DNA of 64,000 nt from Rahnella inusitata_A. Lineage in GTDB: Bacteria; Pseudomonadota; Gammaproteobacteria; Enterobacterales; Enterobacteriaceae. The position numbers and the translations under genes were made by a program. The DNA is taken from contig NZ_CBCPJJ010000008.1 of assembly GCF_965118895.1 (NCBI RefSeq), forward strand, positions 1 to 64,000. Reading direction: 5' to 3'. Positions within the stretch are counted from its first letter, which is position 1, and each line of letters begins with the position of its first letter. Below are positions 1 to 8,685 of this stretch, piece by piece. The notes beneath the pieces were generated by a model that worked only from the letters and a program-made list of their open reading frames with translations, was not told where the DNA came from and searched no databases.

Positions 1-303
1 GCCCATGCGTTTTGCCAGTAAAGCCTGACCCAGCACCTGATTGGTTTTATGTGCACCACCGTGCAGCAGATCTTCACGTTTCAGATAGAGCTTAGTTTTG
101 GTGCCTGCGGTCAGGTTTTTGCACAGCGTCAGCGCCGTCGGGCGACCTGCGTAGTTTTTCAGCAGATCGATAAATTCAGCCTGAAACTCCGGGTCGCGCT
201 GAGCGCTGACAAAAGCTTCTTCCAGCTGCGCCAGCGCAGGCATCAGAATTTGCGGGACATACTGGCCGCCAAATTCGCCGAAGTAGGGATTAAGTAAAGT
301 CAT
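1..303 (-). CDS. trpB: Tryptophan synthase beta subunit, N-terminal part (cut by window edge)
   Basis: The PLP-dependent beta subunit condenses indole (channelled from TrpA) with L-serine to give tryptophan in the cytoplasm. Only the first 101 codons are inside the window. The protein opens MTLLNPYFGEFGGQYVPQ and includes the KREDLLHGGAHKTNQ stretch, whose lysine is the Schiff-base residue for PLP. The gene begins 44 bp downstream of trpCF and is the last gene visible of the leftward trp operon; trpA should follow outside. The ATG matches the usual family start. Identity is certain; completeness cannot be judged. Confidence 0.97.
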   Translation of the reverse strand, partial: MTLLNPYFGEFGGQYVPQILMPALAQLEEAFVSAQRDPEFQAEFIDLLKNYAGRPTALTLCKNLTAGTKTKLYLKREDLLHGGAHKTNQVLGQALLAKRMG

Positions 304-347
304 GTTATTCCGTCCTGTCTGTCAATTTTTGCGTCATCGCGACAGCG

Positions 348-1712
348 TTAATACGCCCGCAATGTCTGGAATACGGCGGTAATTTTACCGGCATCTTTGA
401 TACCCGGCTCGCTCTCAACGCCGGAATTGAAATCCAGCCCGGCGCAACCGAGCTGCGCCGCCTGTACGCAGTTATCTGCACTGAGGCCTCCGGCGAGCAG
501 GACGTTACTAAGATCCTGACCTTCCAACGTGCTCCAGTCGAAACGATGACCGGTGCCGCCTTTGCCGTTGTCGAGGACGTAGCGATCTACAAGATTGAGG
601 TCACGCGCCGGAATACTGTCTTTCACGCTCAGCGCCTTCCAGATCTGCACGCCCGATGGCAGGGCTTCGCGCAGTGTGTCGATATACGCCTGATCTTCAT
701 CACCATGTAGCTGTACGGCAGTCAGATTCAGGGTCTGCGCGGTGTGTGCAATTTCTGCAACCGGCTGGTCACGGAACACGCCAACGTACTTAAGCGGTGC
801 ACCATTCTGAACTTCCTTAGCCTGAACCTGCGTTATAAAACGCGGGGACGTTTCCACAAAAATCAGTCCGCCGTAAATCGCACCGGCTTCATGTGCAGCT
901 TTAGAATCTTCGGCGCGGGTCAGACCGCAGACTTTATTATCGCCAAGCAGAACACGGCGAACCGCACTGCTGAGATCGTCTTCTGACATCAGCGCGCTGC
1001 CGATCAGGAAACCATTGGCGAAGCGGCTGAGTTCACGGATCTGACCGTACGTATTTATGCCGGATTCGCTGATCACCGTAACACCGTGCGGCACGCGCGG
1101 GGCGAGCTGACGGGTGCGGTCTAAGTCGATGGACAAATCGCGCAGGTCGCGGTTATTGATGCCGACCACTTTGGCTTTCAGCTGCACCGCACGATCCAGT
1201 TCTTCTTCATTACTGGCTTCGGTCAGGACGCCCATATTCAGGCTGTGCGCCACGGCGGCCAGCTGAACGTACTGTTCGTCGTTGAGCACTGACAGCATCA
1301 GCAGAATGGCATCGGCCTGATAAAAACGGGCCAGATGGATCTGATAGGGATCGATGATGAAGTCTTTGCACAGTACCGGTTGTGTGACCGTCTTGCTGAC
1401 CAGCGGCAGAAAATCAAAACTGCCCTGGAAATATTTCTCGTCGGTTAAAACGGAGATGGCTGATGCATAGTCTTTGTAAACGCTGGCGATTTCTACCGGA
1501 TCAAAGTTGTCGCGGATCGTGCCTTTCGACGGAGACGCTTTTTTGCACTCCAGAATGAAGGCGGTTCTGGCGCCTTGTAGGGCATGGTAGAAACTGCGCT
1601 GGCTCTGAGTAATTTCGTTTTGAAAGCTGGCCAGCGGTTGTTGTTCTTTACGTGCCGCGACCCAAATTTCTTTGTCGCGGACAATCTTGTGGAGCACGGT
1701 TTCCTGCTGCAT
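348..1712 (-). CDS. trpCF: Bifunctional indole-3-glycerol-phosphate synthase / phosphoribosylanthranilate isomerase
   Basis: This catalyses two consecutive steps of tryptophan synthesis: Amadori isomerisation of phosphoribosylanthranilate (TrpF) and ring closure to indole glycerol phosphate (TrpC). The first ~255 residues are the TrpC barrel with ECKKASPSKG, LCKDF, INNRD and SESGI motifs; the rest is the TrpF barrel, starting near KVCGLTR and ending with the DFNSGVE phosphate/substrate loop. The fusion is the normal arrangement in enterobacteria. The trpD stop is followed immediately by GTG then ATG; the ATG is chosen because AGAGG lies 8 nt before it and homologues start MQ. Translational coupling to trpD is likely. 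Confidence 0.96.
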   Translation of the reverse strand: MQQETVLHKIVRDKEIWVAARKEQQPLASFQNEITQSQRSFYHALQGARTAFILECKKASPSKGTIRDNFDPVEIASVYKDYASAISVLTDEKYFQGSFDFLPLVSKTVTQPVLCKDFIIDPYQIHLARFYQADAILLMLSVLNDEQYVQLAAVAHSLNMGVLTEASNEEELDRAVQLKAKVVGINNRDLRDLSIDLDRTRQLAPRVPHGVTVISESGINTYGQIRELSRFANGFLIGSALMSEDDLSSAVRRVLLGDNKVCGLTRAEDSKAAHEAGAIYGGLIFVETSPRFITQVQAKEVQNGAPLKYVGVFRDQPVAEIAHTAQTLNLTAVQLHGDEDQAYIDTLREALPSGVQIWKALSVKDSIPARDLNLVDRYVLDNGKGGTGHRFDWSTLEGQDLSNVLLAGGLSADNCVQAAQLGCAGLDFNSGVESEPGIKDAGKITAVFQTLRAY

Positions 1713-1715
1713 CAC

Positions 1716-2729
1716 TTATCCTCTTGCTGCCAATGCCAGCACGCGCTGGTAAGGTTCACCGCTGCGCATGACGGCCAATGCCTGTTGTGCGTTTTGTTTT
1801 AAATCTTCCTGACCGAAAAGGCGCAGTAACATCGCCACATTGACGGCTACCGCGGCTTCATGGGCCGGATCACCTTTACCTTGTAATAAGCGTGCCAGAA
1901 TGTCACGGTTTTCTTCCGGTTCGCCGCCCAGCAGCGATTCAATAGGATAATTGTCCAGTCCGAAGTCCTGCGGCGTCACTTCATAGGTGGTGATTTTGCC
2001 GTCTTTCAGCTCGGCCACCTGCGTTGGCGCGTGGATCGCCACTTCGTCCATTCCGCCGCCGTGAACCACTGCCGCACGCTCATAGCCCAGCGCCCGTAAG
2101 GTTTCCGCAATCGGCAACACCAGTTCCGGGCTGTACACACCAATCAACGCCAGTGGCGGACGTGCCGGATTAATCAGTGGGCCAAGTACGTTAAACAGCG
2201 TGCGGGTTTTAAGTGCCTTACGTACTGGCATCGCATGGCGAAAACCGGTGTGGTACTGCGGCGCGAACAGGAAACACACGTTCAGATCGTCAAGCGCCGC
2301 GCGGGATTGTTCCGCAGGCATATCCAGACGAATGCCAAACGCCGCCAGCAAATCGGAGGAGCCCGACCGGCTGGAGACGCTGCGGTTGCCGTGTTTCGCT
2401 ACGCGGGATCCGCAGGCCGCCGCTACAAAGGCGCTGGCGGTAGAAATATTGATGCTGTTGGTGCCGTCGCCGCCGGTACCGACGATGTCCGCGAACTGAT
2501 AATCCGGACGCGGGAACGGTTCGGCGTGGGCGAGTAACGCTTTAGCCGCACCGGCAATTTCCTGCGGCTGCTCGCCGCGTACTTTCATGCTGATTAAGGC
2601 TGCCGCTAACTGCGCGGGCTCCAGTTCGCCATTCACAATGGCGGTAAATAACTGCTGGCTCTCTTCCTGGGTCATCGTTTGTGCGCGATACAGATTCTCA
2701 AGAATGCCGGGAATAGTTTGCGTGTTCAT
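1716..2729 (-). CDS. trpD: Anthranilate phosphoribosyltransferase
   Basis: It transfers phosphoribose from PRPP to anthranilate, the second committed step of tryptophan synthesis. The 337-residue protein shows the helical N-terminal domain, the VGTGGDGTNSINIS PRPP-binding glycine loop, KHGNRSVSSRSGSSD, and the VHGGGMDE motif late in the chain. A strong AGGAGAAAGG ribosome site precedes the ATG. Unlike E. coli, where TrpG and TrpD are one polypeptide, it is separate from trpG (11 bp between them), the state seen in Serratia and relatives. It is cotranscribed in the trpEGDCFBA order. Confidence 0.97.
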   Translation of the reverse strand: MNTQTIPGILENLYRAQTMTQEESQQLFTAIVNGELEPAQLAAALISMKVRGEQPQEIAGAAKALLAHAEPFPRPDYQFADIVGTGGDGTNSINISTASAFVAAACGSRVAKHGNRSVSSRSGSSDLLAAFGIRLDMPAEQSRAALDDLNVCFLFAPQYHTGFRHAMPVRKALKTRTLFNVLGPLINPARPPLALIGVYSPELVLPIAETLRALGYERAAVVHGGGMDEVAIHAPTQVAELKDGKITTYEVTPQDFGLDNYPIESLLGGEPEENRDILARLLQGKGDPAHEAAVAVNVAMLLRLFGQEDLKQNAQQALAVMRSGEPYQRVLALAARG

Positions 2730-2740
2730 GTCCTTTCTCC

Positions 2741-3319
2741 TTACGCCAAAGCCCAGGCCAGGGTCTGTTCAAGCAGACGCGCACCCTGTGAGGTTAAAAT
2801 GGATTCCGGATGGAACTGGAAACCGCAGACGCGATCTTCGTCATGGCGCACTGCCATCACCATGTCGCCGTAGCGGGCGTTGACCGTCAACCCGTCGGGG
2901 ATCTGGCTGCCGACCAGCGAGTGGTAACGCGCCACCGGCAGTGGATTGTTCATTCCGGCAAACATGCCTTCGTTGTCATGAGTAATCGAAGAGGCTTTAC
3001 CGTGCAGAATTTCCCCGGCCTGGCCGACAAATCCGCCGTAGGTTTCAACAATCGCCTGATGACCCAGACAGATACCTATAATCGGTAACTGGCCGCGCAG
3101 ACGTTTCAGCAGTTCCGGCATGCAGCCTGCTTCTGACGGCGTACCCGGCCCCGGTGAGAGCAACAGCACGGGTTTTTCCAGCTGGCTGAGTTTTTCGATA
3201 ATGACGTCAGCCGGGATCTGATTGCGGTAAATCACCACGTTGTGACCGCTGGCGCGCAGCTGATCGACGAGGTTGTAGGTAAAGGAGTCGACGTTGTCGA
3301 TGAGTAAAATGTCGGCCAT
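2741..3319 (-). CDS. trpG: Anthranilate synthase component II (glutamine amidotransferase)
   Basis: This class I glutamine amidotransferase supplies ammonia to TrpE for making anthranilate from chorismate. The 192-residue protein carries the nucleophile Cys84 in GICLGHQAI, the oxyanion loop SPGPGTPSEAG and the His170/Glu172 pair in FHPES, so the triad is complete. The start at MADILLIDNVDSF is chosen over a longer open frame because it matches the family and lies 1 bp after the trpE stop, suggesting coupling. It is a free-standing subunit with no TrpD fusion. Confidence 0.97.
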   Translation of the reverse strand: MADILLIDNVDSFTYNLVDQLRASGHNVVIYRNQIPADVIIEKLSQLEKPVLLLSPGPGTPSEAGCMPELLKRLRGQLPIIGICLGHQAIVETYGGFVGQAGEILHGKASSITHDNEGMFAGMNNPLPVARYHSLVGSQIPDGLTVNARYGDMVMAVRHDEDRVCGFQFHPESILTSQGARLLEQTLAWALA

Positions 3320-3320
3320 C

Positions 3321-4883
3321 TTAAAATACCTCTTTTGCATTGTGGGCAGTGGCGATGGCGCGCAGCACGGCACGGGCTTTATTTCGGGTTTCATCGGCTT
3401 CGGCCTGCGGGACGGAATCGAGCACCACGCCGCCACCTGCCTGCACGGTGGCAATCCCGTCTTCGACGTACGCAGAGCGGATAACAATGCAGGTATCCAA
3501 ATCACCGTGAGCGGTGAAGTACCCGACCGCGCCGCCGTAGCTACCGCGACGGGTTTGCTCAGAGGCGGAAATCAGCTGCATCGCGCGCACTTTCGGTGCA
3601 CCCGTCAGCGTGCCCATATTCATCACTGCCTGATAGGCGTGGAGAACGTCCAGGTCGCCGCGCAGCGTACCGACTACGCGGGAAACCAGATGCATGACGA
3701 AAGAGTAACGGTCAACTTTGGTCAGGTCAGCGACGTAACGACTGCCCGGCTCGCAGATACGCGCCAGATCGTTACGCGCTAAATCCACCAGCATCAGATG
3801 CTCGGCCAGCTCTTTATGGTCGGTGCGCATTTCAAGCTCTATGCGGCTGTCGAGATCCAAATCCAGTGAGCCGTCAGCGCGGCGGCCACGCGGGCGGGTA
3901 CCGGCAATCGGGTAGATTTCGATCTGGCGGTTGGTCGCATCATATTTCAGTGCGCTTTCCGGGGAAGCGCCGAACAGCGTGAAATCGTTGTCCTGCATGA
4001 AGAACATGTACGGGCTTGGGTTATTATTTTTCAGTGTTTCGTAGGCGGCCAGTGGAGAAGGGCACGGCAGCGAGAAGCGGCGCGAAGGCACAACCTGGAA
4101 AATTTCGCCGGCGCGGATCGCCACTTTCATTTTTTCCACCACAGCGCCAAACACTTCATCACTCTGGTTCACGCTCAGTTGCATTTCCGGCACGCTCTGA
4201 TGCGGAATCGCGTGCGGCGGCAGTTGCAGCTGATGCTGCAGCTGTTCAAGACGGGCATGCAGACGCTGTTTCTCATCATTTGATGGGGTAAACAGGCTGG
4301 CCTGTAAGCGGCAGGTGCGGTTTTGGTGATCGAGCACCAGCAGCGTTTCCGCCAGATAGAAGCAGAAATCCGGGCAACGCTGGTCGGCGTCCAGCTTCGG
4401 TAAATCTTCGAAACCGGCGACCAGGTCATAAGCAAACAGCCCGCCGAGGAACATCGCCTCGCGCTCTTCCGCTGGTGATTCCACCGAGGTCAGAATGCTG
4501 CGCAGGGCGTCGAACACGGAACGGGAACGCAGGCGCGCATCTTCATCCTGCATCTGGTCAATGGCCGGGAAGGTCAGCTCGCGACCGTTCGGGCGGACAT
4601 CATTTTGAATTTCTGCTGGCAGCGCGGCGTCAATCAGCGGCAGTAAAGACGCGCCGTTTGGCGTCAGCGCCTGCAGCGAAACCCGGGAACCCAGCGCGGT
4701 GATGCGCAGGGCGCTGTCGACAATCAACAGGCTCTTCAGGTTTTCTTTGCTGGTCACTTCAGAGGATTCGAGCAGCAGCGTGGCCGGGCGTGCACCACAC
4801 AGCTGATGAAAAATGGCCGTCGGGTCACCGCGATAACTTCCCTGCGCGGTCAGCAATTCTAAACGTGGTTTTGGTTGAGTCAT
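3321..4883 (-). CDS. trpE: Anthranilate synthase component I
   Basis: The chorismate-utilising subunit forms anthranilate with TrpG and is the feedback-controlled entry of the pathway. The 520-residue protein contains LLLESSEV near residue 40, the region where tryptophan binds for allosteric inhibition, and the C-terminal chorismate-binding domain with GTRPRGR, RNDLAR, TGAPKVRAM and GGAVGYF. The ATG start (MTQPKPRLELLTAQGSY) is preceded by AGGAAG. It is first in the operon after the attenuator and directly abuts trpG. Confidence 0.97.
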   Translation of the reverse strand: MTQPKPRLELLTAQGSYRGDPTAIFHQLCGARPATLLLESSEVTSKENLKSLLIVDSALRITALGSRVSLQALTPNGASLLPLIDAALPAEIQNDVRPNGRELTFPAIDQMQDEDARLRSRSVFDALRSILTSVESPAEEREAMFLGGLFAYDLVAGFEDLPKLDADQRCPDFCFYLAETLLVLDHQNRTCRLQASLFTPSNDEKQRLHARLEQLQHQLQLPPHAIPHQSVPEMQLSVNQSDEVFGAVVEKMKVAIRAGEIFQVVPSRRFSLPCPSPLAAYETLKNNNPSPYMFFMQDNDFTLFGASPESALKYDATNRQIEIYPIAGTRPRGRRADGSLDLDLDSRIELEMRTDHKELAEHLMLVDLARNDLARICEPGSRYVADLTKVDRYSFVMHLVSRVVGTLRGDLDVLHAYQAVMNMGTLTGAPKVRAMQLISASEQTRRGSYGGAVGYFTAHGDLDTCIVIRSAYVEDGIATVQAGGGVVLDSVPQAEADETRNKARAVLRAIATAHNAKEVF

Positions 4884-4935
4884 TTTGCTTCCTAAATTTC
4901 TCGACGTTTTTAAAAGGTTTTTCAAACAGACGGCC

Positions 4936-4962
4936 ATAAAAAAGCCCGCATTATGCGGGCTT
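4936..4962 (-). terminator. trp attenuator terminator
   Basis: On the minus strand AAGCCCGCAT pairs with ATGCGGGCTT around a very short loop and runs into a T tract, just upstream of trpE and just after the leader peptide. Its position between trpL and trpE makes it the Rho-independent attenuator (3:4 hairpin) of the operon. Confidence 0.9.
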
Positions 4963-4999
4963 CGGAAATCTTGCAGCGTCTGATGACAGCTATGCGTGA

Positions 5000-5065
5000 T
5001 TACTCCGCCCGACAAGGGGAAGTACGCCACCAGCTGAGAACCGCCATCATTTGAATTTTCATCAT
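5000..5065 (-). CDS. trpL: trp operon leader peptide
   Basis: A 21-residue leader, MMKIQMMAVLSWWRTSPCRAE, with tandem Trp codons at positions 12-13 followed by Arg-Thr-Ser as in the E. coli leader (GWWRTS). Ribosome stalling at the Trp codons during tryptophan shortage is the known trigger for antitermination. AAGAG lies 7 nt before the first ATG; a second ATG follows directly and an in-frame ATG at codon 6 could also serve. It is too short for ordinary gene calling and sits between the trp promoter and the attenuator hairpin. Confidence 0.88.
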   Translation of the reverse strand: MMKIQMMAVLSWWRTSPCRAE

Positions 5066-5166
5066 CAGACACTCTTATTAGTTTGGGAAAGCTATCGTTT
5101 TAAAAACCTAAACTTTCTAAATCAGTTTGTCACGTCGTTCTTTAACGAACTGTTCCGTGAACTTGC

Positions 5167-5200
5167 GTACTAGTAAACTAGTTCATGAATGTAAAGTCAA
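5167..5200 (-). promoter_or_regulatory. trp promoter with TrpR operator
   Basis: Reading the minus strand, TTGACT (5200-5195), a 17-bp spacer and TTTACT (5177-5172) form the sigma-70 promoter. The near-palindrome GAACTAGTTTACTAGTAC (5184-5167) overlaps the -10 box and differs from the E. coli trp operator core in one position. TrpR with bound tryptophan would block polymerase, so the operon has both repression and attenuation. Confidence 0.9.
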
Positions 5201-5361
5201 CCCTCTTTTTACCCTGATTTCACAACTTTAGTGCGCACAGATGTTATCGCACCGTTTCAGTGCGTAAACGCGAGGTGAAAAGAGCGGGAAGATAGCTCTA
5301 ACGTGAGCCGTCCTAACGCGTTATGATATGAACTGCATTCAGAAAAGGTTAAATCCCCGAC

Positions 5362-6303
5362 GTGACGATGACTTCACCAACGACAGTTCTAACAACAGCG
5401 GCACCCTCAGCAGACGACCAGAACCTCAGCCCGGCCTTCACGATTTACGATCTCCACAGCCACACCACGGCATCGGACGGCTATCTGACGCCTGAAGCGC
5501 TGGTGTCCCGCGCGGTGGAGATGCGTGTCGGCGTGCTGGCGATCACCGATCACGACAGCACCGAAGGGCTGGCCCGTGCGGCGCAGGCGATTGCCGAAAA
5601 GCAGTTACCGCTGGTGCTCATCAACGGCGTTGAGATTTCCACGCTGTGGGAAAATCACGAGATCCACATCGTCGGTCTGGGCATTGACCCACACCATCCG
5701 GCGATGGTGAGGCTGCTTAGCACGCAGGCGGATTTGCGTCAGCAACGCGCGCAGGAAATGGGGCATCGTCTGGCGAAAGCCCGCATCGAAGGTGCCTGGG
5801 AAGGTGCGCTACGTCTGGCGCAGGGCGGGGCGGTGACGCGTGCGCATTTCGCCCGCTATCTGGTAGAAGTGGGTGCAGCGGACAACATCGCGCAGGTCTT
5901 TAAGAAATTCCTCGCCAAGGGCAAGACCGGCTACGTTCCGCCACAGTGGTGTACAATAGAACAAGCGATTGATGCTATTCATCAGTCAGGCGGACAAGCC
6001 GTGGTCGCCCATCCGGGGCGATACGATCTCTCCACCAAGTGGCTGAAACGCTTACTGGCGTATTTCACAGAGCAGGGCGGTGATGCGATGGAAGTCGCGC
6101 AGTGCCAGCAGGCGCCCAATGAGCGTGCGCAACTGGCGGCCTATGCCCGCGATTATCAGCTGCTGGCCTCGCAGGGGTCTGATTTCCATCAGCCCTGTTC
6201 GTGGATTGAGCTTGGCCGCAAACTTTGGCTTCCCGCAGGCGTTGAACCGGTGTGGCAACACTGGCCGCTTGCGATGACACAGCCTGAAATTGAACCGGTC
6301 TGA
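5362..6303 (+). CDS. rnm: PHP-domain 5'-3' exonuclease RNase AM
   Basis: The family (formerly YciV) removes 5' nucleotides from rRNA precursors and short RNAs and hydrolyses 3',5'-nucleotide bisphosphates, using a metal cluster in a PHP domain. Visible PHP motifs are DLHSHTTASDG near residue 30, ITDHDS near 60, the VVAHPG histidine motif and a late GSDFH. The frame can start at GTG 5362 or ATG 5368; the difference is two residues and both follow AAAAGG. It is 313 residues, slightly longer than E. coli owing to an N-terminal Thr/Ala-rich extension. It is divergent from trp and followed 36 bp later by yciO. Confidence 0.93.
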   Translation: MTMTSPTTVLTTAAPSADDQNLSPAFTIYDLHSHTTASDGYLTPEALVSRAVEMRVGVLAITDHDSTEGLARAAQAIAEKQLPLVLINGVEISTLWENHEIHIVGLGIDPHHPAMVRLLSTQADLRQQRAQEMGHRLAKARIEGAWEGALRLAQGGAVTRAHFARYLVEVGAADNIAQVFKKFLAKGKTGYVPPQWCTIEQAIDAIHQSGGQAVVAHPGRYDLSTKWLKRLLAYFTEQGGDAMEVAQCQQAPNERAQLAAYARDYQLLASQGSDFHQPCSWIELGRKLWLPAGVEPVWQHWPLAMTQPEIEPV

Positions 6304-6339
6304 TGCCTGACCGGAAAGAATAAAGAGCGAGAGGGAACC

Positions 6340-6960
6340 ATGAGTCAATACTTTTACATTCACCCCGAAAATCCGCAGCCGCGTCTGATAAGTCAGGCGG
6401 TTGAGCTGCTGCGTAAAGGTCAGGTCATTGTTTATCCGACCGATTCCGGTTACGCGCTGGGCTGTCGTCTTGAAGAGAAAAACGCGATGGAGCGCATTTG
6501 CCGCATCCGTCAGTTAGACAGCAACCACAATTTCACGCTGGTGTGCCGCGATTTGTCCGAGCTGTCGACCTACGCCTATGTGGATAACGGCGCATTCCGC
6601 CTGATGAAAAACAATACGCCGGGCAACTACACATTCATCCTGAAAGCGACCAAAGAAGTGCCGCGCCGCCTGATGAGTGAAAAACGCAAAACGATCGGCC
6701 TGCGTGTGCCGTCCAACCCGATTGCGATTGCACTGCTGGAAGCGCTGGGTGAACCGCTGATGTCCACCACGCTGATGCTGCCGGGCAATGACTTTGCGGA
6801 ATCCGATCCCGAAGACATCAAAGACCATCTGGGCAAACTGGTAGACCTGGTGATTGACGGGGGGTCTATCGGGCAGCAGCCCACCACGGTCATCGACCTG
6901 ACCGAAGCCGCGCCGGAAGTGGTGCGTGAAGGCGCAGGCGATCCGGCACCGTTTCGCTAA
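6340..6960 (+). CDS. yciO: YciO, YrdC/Sua5-fold protein
   Basis: A 206-residue protein of the Sua5/YciO/YrdC fold. Relatives make threonylcarbamoyl-AMP for tRNA t6A; YciO itself is a paralogue whose physiological role is less settled. The sequence shows YPTDSGYALGCRL near the N-terminus, the double-stranded-RNA-like binding surface residues KRKTIGLRVPSNP, and LMSTTLMLPG. A GAGAGGGA ribosome site precedes the ATG. It lies 36 bp after rnm, so the two are probably one transcript, the conserved enterobacterial order. Confidence 0.93.
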   Translation: MSQYFYIHPENPQPRLISQAVELLRKGQVIVYPTDSGYALGCRLEEKNAMERICRIRQLDSNHNFTLVCRDLSELSTYAYVDNGAFRLMKNNTPGNYTFILKATKEVPRRLMSEKRKTIGLRVPSNPIAIALLEALGEPLMSTTLMLPGNDFAESDPEDIKDHLGKLVDLVIDGGSIGQQPTTVIDLTEAAPEVVREGAGDPAPFR

Positions 6961-6994
6961 GCCTGCGGCCGTCTTGTATTGTGTGAAATATAAT

Positions 6995-7053
6995 CAGCCC
7001 GCAAACTGCTTACAGCAGACAAATTGCAGATAATTGTGTATAATGGCGGGCTG
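6995..7053 (+). other. Long-loop inverted repeat upstream of rluB
   Basis: CAGCCCGC at 6995-7002 is matched by GCGGGCTG at 7046-7053, 43 nt later, and followed by GACTTTTT. A TATAAT at 7039-7044 lies inside the loop. It could be a weak terminator for yciO, a leader structure for rluB, or chance. Confidence 0.35.
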
Positions 7054-7258
7054 ACTTTTTGTAAGTCGTTGTATTGATAAGTAATGCTGTCTGGCGATGT
7101 GTTTTATGTATGCATGTGTGGCGTAATCCCTGTGCAGAAATAAAGTTTCCGCGACAGTACGTTTATCTCCCAAACTGAATTTTGACGGGCAGGCGATGGC
7201 TAACATCGTGCTGGCCGCTCCCCCCGACGCCTGTGAAGGCGACAAATGAGGCTGCTCA

Positions 7259-8572
7259 ATGAGCGAGAAGTATAATTCCCAGAAACATTCCAGTGACAGA
7301 TCCAAACCGGCACGTTCACCAGGTGATAAGCCAAAAAGCGGCAGAAATTCCGGTGCAGCGAAGGCCCGTCCTGAACTGTCACGTGCAGAGAAACGCGGCG
7401 AAAAGCCGCGTTCAGACAAGCCACGTACTGATAAACCCAATAGCGACAAGCCACGCAGTGATAAACCGCGTTCAGACAAACCTCGTTCTGATGCTGGTCG
7501 CGGCGATTCACGTACTGATTCCCGCATCGAAAAACCAGGCCGTGGTAAAACGCGTCCTGAAAATCCTCGCGGTGAAAAACCTCGTGCCGCAAAACCACGC
7601 GCAACCAAGCCTAAAGCCGACACCCTGTTTGATGAAACCGGTGACGACGAAGAAGTGAAGTACCAGAAGCCGAAGAACGCGCTGGACAGCACCGAAGGGC
7701 AAAGCGAAAAACTGCAAAAAGTCCTGGCACGTGCAGGCCACGGTTCACGTCGCGAAGTAGAAGCGATGATCCAGGCTGGCCGCGTCAGCGTCGACGGTAA
7801 GATCTCCACGCTGGGCGACCGCGTTGAAGTCACCGGCGGCACCAAAATTCGCCTCGATGGCCATGTGCTGTCGGTGATGGAATCTCAGGACACCGTCTGT
7901 CGTGTGCTGGCGTACTACAAGCCGGAAGGCGAGTTGTGTACCCGCAGCGATCCGGAAGGCCGTCCGACCGTGTTTGACCGCTTGCCAAAAATGCGGGGTT
8001 CACGCTGGATTGCTGTGGGTCGTCTGGACGTAAACACCTCCGGCCTGCTTCTGTTCACCACCGACGGTGAATTGGCAAACCGCCTGATGCACCCGAGCCG
8101 TGAAGTTGAGCGTGAATATGCCGTACGTGTATTCGGCCAGATTGATGATGAAAAAATCAAACAGCTGAGCCGTGGCGTGCAGCTGGAAGACGGTCCTGCG
8201 GCGTTCCGCTCGATCAAATTCCAGGGCGGCGAAGGTCTGAACCAGTGGTACAACGTGACCCTGACCGAAGGCCGTAACCGTGAGGTTCGTCGTCTGTGGG
8301 AAGCGGTGGGCGTTCAGGTCAGCCGTCTGATCCGCGTCCGTTACGGTGATCTGAATCTGCCAAAAGGCCTGCCTCGTGGCGGTTATAAAGAGCTGGATCT
8401 GCCGGACATCAACTACCTGCGTACGCTGGTCGAAATGAACGAAGAAACCGTCAGCAAAATGCCGGTGGAACGCGATCGTCGCCGCGTGAAAGCCAACCAG
8501 ATCCGTCGCGCCGTTAAGCGCCACACTCAGGTGGCTCCCGCTCGTCGTAGCGCTCCGGCGAAAAGAGGCTAA
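7259..8572 (+). CDS. rluB: 23S rRNA pseudouridine(2605) synthase
   Basis: It converts U2605 (E. coli numbering) of 23S rRNA to pseudouridine. The 437-residue protein has a very basic low-complexity N-terminus of about 120 residues, with repeats of the type KPRSD between residues 48 and 80, then an S4 RNA-binding domain (EKLQKVLARAGHGSRREVE, ~150-200) and the RsuA-family catalytic domain with GRLDVNTSGLL, Asp257 being the nucleophile. The C-terminus is again rich in Arg/Lys. ATG 7259 has only a loose Shine-Dalgarno. A terminator follows within 40 bp. Confidence 0.94.
   Translation: MSEKYNSQKHSSDRSKPARSPGDKPKSGRNSGAAKARPELSRAEKRGEKPRSDKPRTDKPNSDKPRSDKPRSDKPRSDAGRGDSRTDSRIEKPGRGKTRPENPRGEKPRAAKPRATKPKADTLFDETGDDEEVKYQKPKNALDSTEGQSEKLQKVLARAGHGSRREVEAMIQAGRVSVDGKISTLGDRVEVTGGTKIRLDGHVLSVMESQDTVCRVLAYYKPEGELCTRSDPEGRPTVFDRLPKMRGSRWIAVGRLDVNTSGLLLFTTDGELANRLMHPSREVEREYAVRVFGQIDDEKIKQLSRGVQLEDGPAAFRSIKFQGGEGLNQWYNVTLTEGRNREVRRLWEAVGVQVSRLIRVRYGDLNLPKGLPRGGYKELDLPDINYLRTLVEMNEETVSKMPVERDRRRVKANQIRRAVKRHTQVAPARRSAPAKRG
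7408..7500 (+). repeat. In-frame repeat coding for KPRSD units in RluB
   Basis: A run of 12- to 15-bp units reading (S/T)DKP(R/N) is repeated about six times, with third-position variation between copies. Such tracts expand and contract by slippage, so strain length variation is expected. It lies wholly inside the disordered N-terminal tail. Confidence 0.6.
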
Positions 8573-8608
8573 TCGCTAATTAGCGAGACTGCTTCGAATG
8601 AGCCGATG

Positions 8609-8638
8609 AACCGCAGTCACTGACTGCGGTTTTTTTTG
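8609..8638 (+). terminator. Rho-independent terminator after rluB
   Basis: AACCGCAGTCA is followed by TGACTGCGGTT and eight T residues; a clean hairpin 37 bp after the rluB stop, facing away from the convergent btuR gene. Confidence 0.9.
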
Positions 8639-8685
8639 CTCTCAATTCAGACGGTTATTCAGTAAACACGCGCTGAAAATGGCGC

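Noticed and set aside
6994..7845. 283-codon minus-strand frame opposite rluB
   Set aside because: It is the antisense of the KPRSD repeat and gives an Arg/Ser/Gly-Leu repeat protein; a by-product of codon bias.
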